Shown: piece after piece, positions 60,240 through 64,000 of the stretch | Layout: the number at the start of each line of letters is the position of its first letter | How positions within the stretch are numbered: position 1 is the first letter of the stretch | Origin: Cellvibrio sp. PSBB006 | GTDB lineage: Bacteria; Pseudomonadota; Gammaproteobacteria; Pseudomonadales; Cellvibrionaceae | Direction: 5' to 3' | NCBI RefSeq assembly: GCF_002162135.1 | Contig: NZ_CP021382.1 | Span: 4,276,001-4,340,000, forward strand | DNA: 64,000 bases | The notes under the pieces: model-generated | Database searches by the model: none | Told to the model about the DNA's origin: nothing | The model's input: the letters and a program-made list of their open reading frames with translations, nothing else | Translations under genes and position numbers: made by a program

Positions 60240-61241
60240 CTAACGAGTGGATTTTTTCCAGCGCAACGCCGGTGCCATCACCACACGAATCAGGTAGGTT
60301 GATAGGGAGCCCAGGCCGCCGATGATTAACATCCCTACAATAATGTCGGGGTAATTAATTAATGAGTAGGCATTCCAGGTGAAATAACCGATGCCGTATT
60401 GGCCGGAAATAATTTCGCCAGCTAATAATGAAAACCAACTCACACCCATGCCTATCGCAAGCCCGGCTCCGATGCTGGGCAATGCCGCCGGCAACACCAC
60501 ATGCCAGAAAACTTTTAAGCGCGCTGCACCCAAGGATAATGCCGCGCGTACCAGCACTTCCGGTGTTTGTTCAACGCCGTGGACTGTATTGAGGATGATC
60601 GGAAACAACGCGCCCAGAAACGTGATGTAGATAATGGAAGACTCTTCAGTGGGCCACATGAGGATTGCGAGGGGAATCCAGGCAACAGCGGGAATAGGGC
60701 GGATAATTTCGATATAGGGCAGGACTGCCGCGCGCGCAAAACGCGATCGACCCACTAACAAGCCGACCACAATGCCCGACACTACCGCCAGAGAGTAAGC
60801 GATGGCGATACGACGTAAGCTGACCAAAATGTGCGTATGGAATTCAGTATCAGCGGCATGGGTGAGAAAGGCAGAGCCCACTTCCAATGGCGCGGGAATA
60901 TTTTCAAAATTAATAAAATAATTGACATTGTAGAGCGTCGCTACATGCCAGATAAATATCCCGCCAAGGATTGATGCGAGGCCGATCGCTATCATCTCCA
61001 GCTTGAGCTTTGGCAGCAAGGATGACAATTTAGCGGTTAGTGACACAGGCGCTGTTGCGCTTGGAGCTGCGCGGCTATGCGCAATGGATTTATCGCCCTC
61101 TGGTTGCTTTTCGGCATCTTTCAAAAATTGATGATGCGTGGTTCCTGCTGTGAGTATTTCGTTTTTGTTTGTCTTTTCATTAGTGGCCCCGTGTGTAACC
61201 GTGTCTTCACGGATAACCACTTTCTCGCACGTCATAGTCAT
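60240..61241 (-). CDS. ABC transporter permease, nitrate/sulfonate type
   Basis: 333-residue inner-membrane permease of the SsuC/TauC/NrtB family. Residues 1-80 are an unusual polar cytosolic extension; the permease has about six helices after that. The BPD_transp_1 signature is VRAALSLGAARLKVFWHVVLPAALPSIGAGLAIGMGVSWFSLLAGEI (about 225-272). It works with the ATPase at 58680 and the binding protein. The substrate is not set by sequence; sulfonate, nitrate, bicarbonate or an aromatic compound are all used in the family. Confidence 0.9.
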   Translation of the reverse strand: MTMTCEKVVIREDTVTHGATNEKTNKNEILTAGTTHHQFLKDAEKQPEGDKSIAHSRAAPSATAPVSLTAKLSSLLPKLKLEMIAIGLASILGGIFIWHVATLYNVNYFINFENIPAPLEVGSAFLTHAADTEFHTHILVSLRRIAIAYSLAVVSGIVVGLLVGRSRFARAAVLPYIEIIRPIPAVAWIPLAILMWPTEESSIIYITFLGALFPIILNTVHGVEQTPEVLVRAALSLGAARLKVFWHVVLPAALPSIGAGLAIGMGVSWFSLLAGEIISGQYGIGYFTWNAYSLINYPDIIVGMLIIGGLGSLSTYLIRVVMAPALRWKKSTR

Positions 61242-61340
61242 AATTGATCACCCATCCTGCAAGCTAACCTTATTAGAAGAGCATTGGAGTAGAAGAACAT
61301 CGGATTAAAGCGCATTGGGGTGGCATCCTTGCCGGTCTAT

Positions 61341-62720
61341 TTAAAGTGATGTCACCATTTCACTGGTTATTGAATCCAACGCTTTATCCATATCCATCAC
61401 CGCGCCCTGATGTTCTGCGGCATAGGCATCGGCGTCCGGTTTGCGCAGGAAGGTGGAGAATCCTTCTTTGGATTTCACAAAAAATGCGGTCTTGCCAAAC
61501 AGTTTCAAACCGGTTTTTTTGTCGTAAACATAGGTGGCGTTAAGCTTGGCTCCGGTCTCGTTGAATTTTCCAGCGGCATGCAAAAAATCCGTGAGCGTGG
61601 GGTAGGAGGAGATGCCTTCTCGCGCATGCCAGATTTCCATCGGCAGTGCCGCGTTGGTTACAGCGGGGTCAACCACAGCGGCTTTTTCCGCAGCGTAATC
61701 TTTGCCGAGGCTGGTGTAGGCAGACTTGATGTAATCTTCAGTAATCCACGCCTGGAAATCCAGGGCGGGTATAGCTTGTTCCCGCGCGAGAACGCCGTGA
61801 TTCAATTTGAGCGCATCAACCCATTGTGCTTTGATGGTCGGGTCCAGGGTCAAGTGGCCGCCTTTGGAAAAATAAATGTAGAGCACTTCTTTTTCCACAC
61901 CGGTCCAGCCTTCCATCATATCCACGGCTCTCACCGGATCTTCACGAATCCACTCGCCAGCTTCGTAGATGGCTTTGATAAATGCCACCGCCACTTCCGG
62001 ATACTCGTTCAGGAAATCTTCACGCACCACTACACCGTGCAGGTAAGGCACACCGGTTTCACTGCCGTCATAAATCTTGCGGCCGGTGCCGCGAAATTCC
62101 ATTAATTCAGACCAGGGGCAAAAATCGGCGTGCGCATCAATTTTATTGGCAGCAATATTGGCTGCACCCACGGCAGGGCTTTGGTTTTTCAAACCAAAAT
62201 CCTTGATTTCGATCTTGTTGTCTTGCATGGCTTTTAGCAGCATGCCCCAGGCGGCACTACCAACCGGCACAGATACGTCTTTGCCTTTGAGTTGGTCAAT
62301 GCTGAAGATATCGGATTTGACGGGTACCACAATGGCGTTGCCGCTGCCTTTGAGGTTGTAACCTGTGCCGGCAATATATTTTGTGCGCAGGGATTCAGTG
62401 GCTTGAAATTTTGCACCGTTGACGATGAGCGGGTAGTCGCCCATAACACCGAAGTTAAGTTTGTTGGCCATCATCTGGTTGGTGATGGGACCGCCTGAGG
62501 AGTAATCGCTCCAGGTAACGTCGTACGTGGCATCGGCGTACTTGCCGGTTTTGGGCAAGTGTTTCTCCAGTAGTTTCAATTCCTTTACCACGATGCCTGC
62601 GGTGTAAGTATCCGTACACATGCTTTGGTGGCCAATCGCAATATTGATCGTTTTGGCATTGGCGCCGGCTGCCAGGGTGATCCCCAGAATCATTGAAACC
62701 AATCTTATCGATATCATCAT
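61341..62720 (-). CDS. ABC substrate-binding protein with NosL-like tail
   Basis: 459-residue periplasmic binding protein: signal peptide (MILGITLAAGANA), a large NMT1/SsuA/NrtA-type domain (about 22-370; INIAIGHQSMCTDTYTAGIV, KDVSVPVGSAAWGMLLKAM), then a C-terminal segment (about 400-455: ATYVYDKKTGLKLFGKTAFFV, DAYAAEHQGAV) that resembles the C-terminal half of NosL copper chaperones. The CGM copper-binding motif of NosL is missing. The ATG at 62720 has GGGGA 6 nt upstream; the frame from 62804 is rejected. The ligand is unknown. Promoter-like elements and inverted repeats lie upstream. Confidence 0.85.
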   Translation of the reverse strand: MMISIRLVSMILGITLAAGANAKTINIAIGHQSMCTDTYTAGIVVKELKLLEKHLPKTGKYADATYDVTWSDYSSGGPITNQMMANKLNFGVMGDYPLIVNGAKFQATESLRTKYIAGTGYNLKGSGNAIVVPVKSDIFSIDQLKGKDVSVPVGSAAWGMLLKAMQDNKIEIKDFGLKNQSPAVGAANIAANKIDAHADFCPWSELMEFRGTGRKIYDGSETGVPYLHGVVVREDFLNEYPEVAVAFIKAIYEAGEWIREDPVRAVDMMEGWTGVEKEVLYIYFSKGGHLTLDPTIKAQWVDALKLNHGVLAREQAIPALDFQAWITEDYIKSAYTSLGKDYAAEKAAVVDPAVTNAALPMEIWHAREGISSYPTLTDFLHAAGKFNETGAKLNATYVYDKKTGLKLFGKTAFFVKSKEGFSTFLRKPDADAYAAEHQGAVMDMDKALDSITSEMVTSL

Positions 62721-62760
62721 GCAATCCCCGAATTGTATTGTTAGCGTAAATTTCAACTTG

Positions 62761-62811
62761 TATTGGCATGTTATAATCACTCCCAATAAAAACGCATAAG
62801 TCATGCCAATA
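62761..62811 (-). promoter_or_regulatory. Inverted repeat upstream of the binding-protein gene
   Basis: TATTGGCATG (62761-62770) and CATGCCAATA (62802-62811), exact 10-bp arms, centres 41 bp apart (about four turns). They flank a minus-strand TATAAC. The arrangement suits a dimeric regulator binding at two sites. Confidence 0.45.
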
Positions 62812-63078
62812 ACGGGAAGAGTGGTTATTAGTTTTGTAACTCCCTATTTTCTAAAGTGTTTTTTCTACCCGCGCCTGATCCCAAAAAATTCCTCCATTCA
62901 CGATAACGATCAATTCTGCACTCGGAATGAGCGCGTGCACGCAAGCGTTCATGGGGACGGGCAGGAATGGATAAATGACTGAAATTTTTTTAGTACAAGT
63001 CACGCATGGAGGCGGGAAGCGAATCGATGCGTTGCGCGGGAAAATGGCTCGGCGGAAAAGAAGGCGGACAGTAAATAA

Positions 63079-63119
63079 GAAAAAAACGGGGGCTTTTACC
63101 AAGGCGTTCAGTGAGCCCC
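63079..63119 (-). terminator. Intrinsic terminator of the porin gene
   Basis: GGGGGCT (63087-63093) and AGCCCCC (63113-63119) form a 7-bp stem; on the minus strand it is followed by a T-run (63085-63079). It lies about 70 bp past the porin stop. Confidence 0.75.
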
Positions 63120-63188
63120 CAATGTGTTTGACTAGCTGGAGTAGTCATGAAGATTGTTACGGCAGTGATGCGGTGTGAAAACCCATCA

Positions 63189-64000
63189 TCAAAAAACAAA
63201 TTGCAGTTGCAAACGATGGTTGGTTTGCTCAACCGTTTCGGTATCCGATGTGACGACTTCAACGCGCCAGCGAAGCGACAAACCTTTCCAATATTCATCA
63301 AAGCTGTAAGTGATATCAACGTCGGTCGCATCGCGATCCGGCGCAAGATTAAAGTCGAACGTTGCATAGCTGAGCTTAAATGCGAGCGCGGGGGAAAAGT
63401 TGTAATTGAACGTAATCTTACTGGCATCCCCGGAATCAACATTCTCAAATGTTTCCAGCATGTTGTTGGTAAAAATAGGACTGGTGGAAAAACTGTAGGG
63501 CGCCAGAAATGCACCATTCCTGAAAGTGCCTTCCTCCTCGGCAACCGTGTTGTAACCCAGGGTGAGAGAAGCTTTACCCATTGATGCACCGGCTTGTACA
63601 CCGTAGAGCGTTGAATCAACGGTGCCGAGCAGTGAATCACCCGAGTCCTCCTGCTGCACAAATTGCGCGCCGAGGAATGGTTTAATTGTTTCAGTGCCGG
63701 AAAAGTTGTAATTGCCTTGCAGGTAGATGCTGTCAAATAAATTATCAAAGCGCGTTAGCCATAATTCCAGCTTGAGCGGATTAGCATTATAAATAGCGCC
63801 GAGATTGGTCGTGCCGCTGGTTTCCTGCGACGCAATACCATAGCGCAGCGTCGACCATTCCCCCACATCAACAAACTCTTCGCTGTTGCGATTTTTGATT
63901 TCATTGATGTGATCCAGCTGCAACGTCAGCTTGGGAATACTGGTATTCACCAGGCTGAAAGCTTCAAAGGTGAAAGGAATAATAAATGCATCGCCCGGAT
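63189..64000 (-). CDS. OprD-family outer-membrane porin, C-terminal part
   Basis: The frame runs open to the right window edge, so only the C-terminal 269 residues are seen. The start-like segment FIIPFTFEAFSLVNTSIPKLTLQLDHINEIKNRNSEEFVDVG and the C-terminal WKGLSLRWRVEVV-x-NHRLQLQFVF match OprD-type substrate-specific porins with an aromatic C-terminus. It is on the same strand as, and upstream of, the ABC transporter genes, with its own terminator. It probably lets the transporter's substrate through the outer membrane, as OprD-like porins often sit beside such operons. The N-terminus and signal peptide are outside the window. Confidence 0.82.
   Translation of the reverse strand, partial: PGDAFIIPFTFEAFSLVNTSIPKLTLQLDHINEIKNRNSEEFVDVGEWSTLRYGIASQETSGTTNLGAIYNANPLKLELWLTRFDNLFDSIYLQGNYNFSGTETIKPFLGAQFVQQEDSGDSLLGTVDSTLYGVQAGASMGKASLTLGYNTVAEEEGTFRNGAFLAPYSFSTSPIFTNNMLETFENVDSGDASKITFNYNFSPALAFKLSYATFDFNLAPDRDATDVDITYSFDEYWKGLSLRWRVEVVTSDTETVEQTNHRLQLQFVF

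Larger units (their letters stand above)
62721..63188. other. Intergenic region between transporter and porin genes
   Basis: 468 bp. It contains a weak GntR-type box ACTTGTATTGGCATGT at 62756-62771 (12/16), an inverted repeat TATTGGCATG/CATGCCAATA (62761-62770 and 62802-62811), a minus-strand TATAAC -10-like element, and the porin terminator at 63079-63119. A few small frames are not supported. Confidence 0.55.

Noticed and set aside
61410..62105. 231-codon plus-strand frame antisense to the binding-protein gene
   Set aside because: The opposite strand encodes a recognised binding protein; this is a codon-bias shadow without any family signature.
1..64000. tRNA genes, CRISPR arrays, complete insertion sequences, prophage genes
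   Set aside because: Looked for cloverleaf arms with GTTCRANTC loops, regularly spaced direct repeats and transposase or integrase motifs by eye; none found.

Overview
The window looks like a chromosomal segment of a free-living, polysaccharide-degrading gammaproteobacterium, most likely Cellvibrio or a close relative (Cellvibrionaceae). This is inferred from the proteobacterial housekeeping genes (rdgC, fklB, feoAB, motAB, trxC, tcdA), three large SusC-like TonB-dependent receptors with an N-terminal [DE]E-x2-VTGIRGS motif, a poly-serine linker in a lipoprotein, and a chitin/N-acetylglucosamine (GlcNAc) regulon of the Alteromonadales/Xanthomonadales type. No rRNA, tRNA, CRISPR array, phage or complete insertion sequence was found. 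Both window edges cut genes: an unknown protein at the left and an OprD-type porin at the right.

Layout. 1-7.8 kb: housekeeping genes (rdgC, fklB, an AI-2E-type permease, a feoA-feoB-Cys-rich peptide operon with a Fur-like box, a DUF3014 protein). 7.9-21 kb: the GlcNAc regulon. It holds an outer-membrane receptor, a flavin-halogenase-like protein, a DUF6445 dioxygenase-like protein, GlcNAc kinase, the NagP permease, NagX, NagA, NagB-II and the LacI-type repressor NagR. Five GACAACGTTGT(C/T) palindromes sit at the promoters. The inferred flow is receptor, NagP, NagK, NagA, NagB-II, fructose-6-phosphate. 21-27.7 kb: a beta-propeller protein, DUF1244, motAB with a sigma-28-like promoter, trxC, a UDG-superfamily protein, a GGDEF protein and DUF1993. 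27.8-31.9 kb: an ECF sigma factor with a von Willebrand membrane protein, then a PEP-CTERM protein with a sigma-54-like promoter. 32-34.1 kb: tatD, a csdE-like gene and convergent tcdA.

34.2-43.4 kb: a cell-surface-signalling set: FecR-type anti-sigma, FecI-type sigma, an STN-domain receptor, a second receptor paralogue without STN, and a membrane-linked AraC-type regulator. Two copies of a structured palindromic repeat lie head to head between the receptors; their core hairpin shows a compensatory base change and their outer stems are unrelated in sequence. 43.4-50.4 kb: a fructosamine-kinase remnant, an ATP-grasp protein, two large lipoproteins (beta-propeller; metallophosphatase) and a second PEP-CTERM protein.

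50.4-64 kb is the most unusual part. A long minus-strand locus couples a nitrate/sulfonate-type ABC transporter (with an extra membrane protein and a NosL-like tail on its binding protein), a SCO protein, a 60-residue unknown, a di-haem cytochrome c, a GntR/UTRA regulator, an AprA-like flavoprotein, an AprB-like ferredoxin, a HEAT-repeat protein, FdxA, a DUF971 protein, a YeiH-type exporter and an ApbC/Mrp scaffold. A 16-bp palindrome upstream of the GntR gene recurs (15/16) in front of the DUF971-YeiH genes, which ties the parts into one regulon. Its substrate is not shown by the sequence; an organosulfur compound whose sulfur ends as exported sulfite/sulfate is my best inference.
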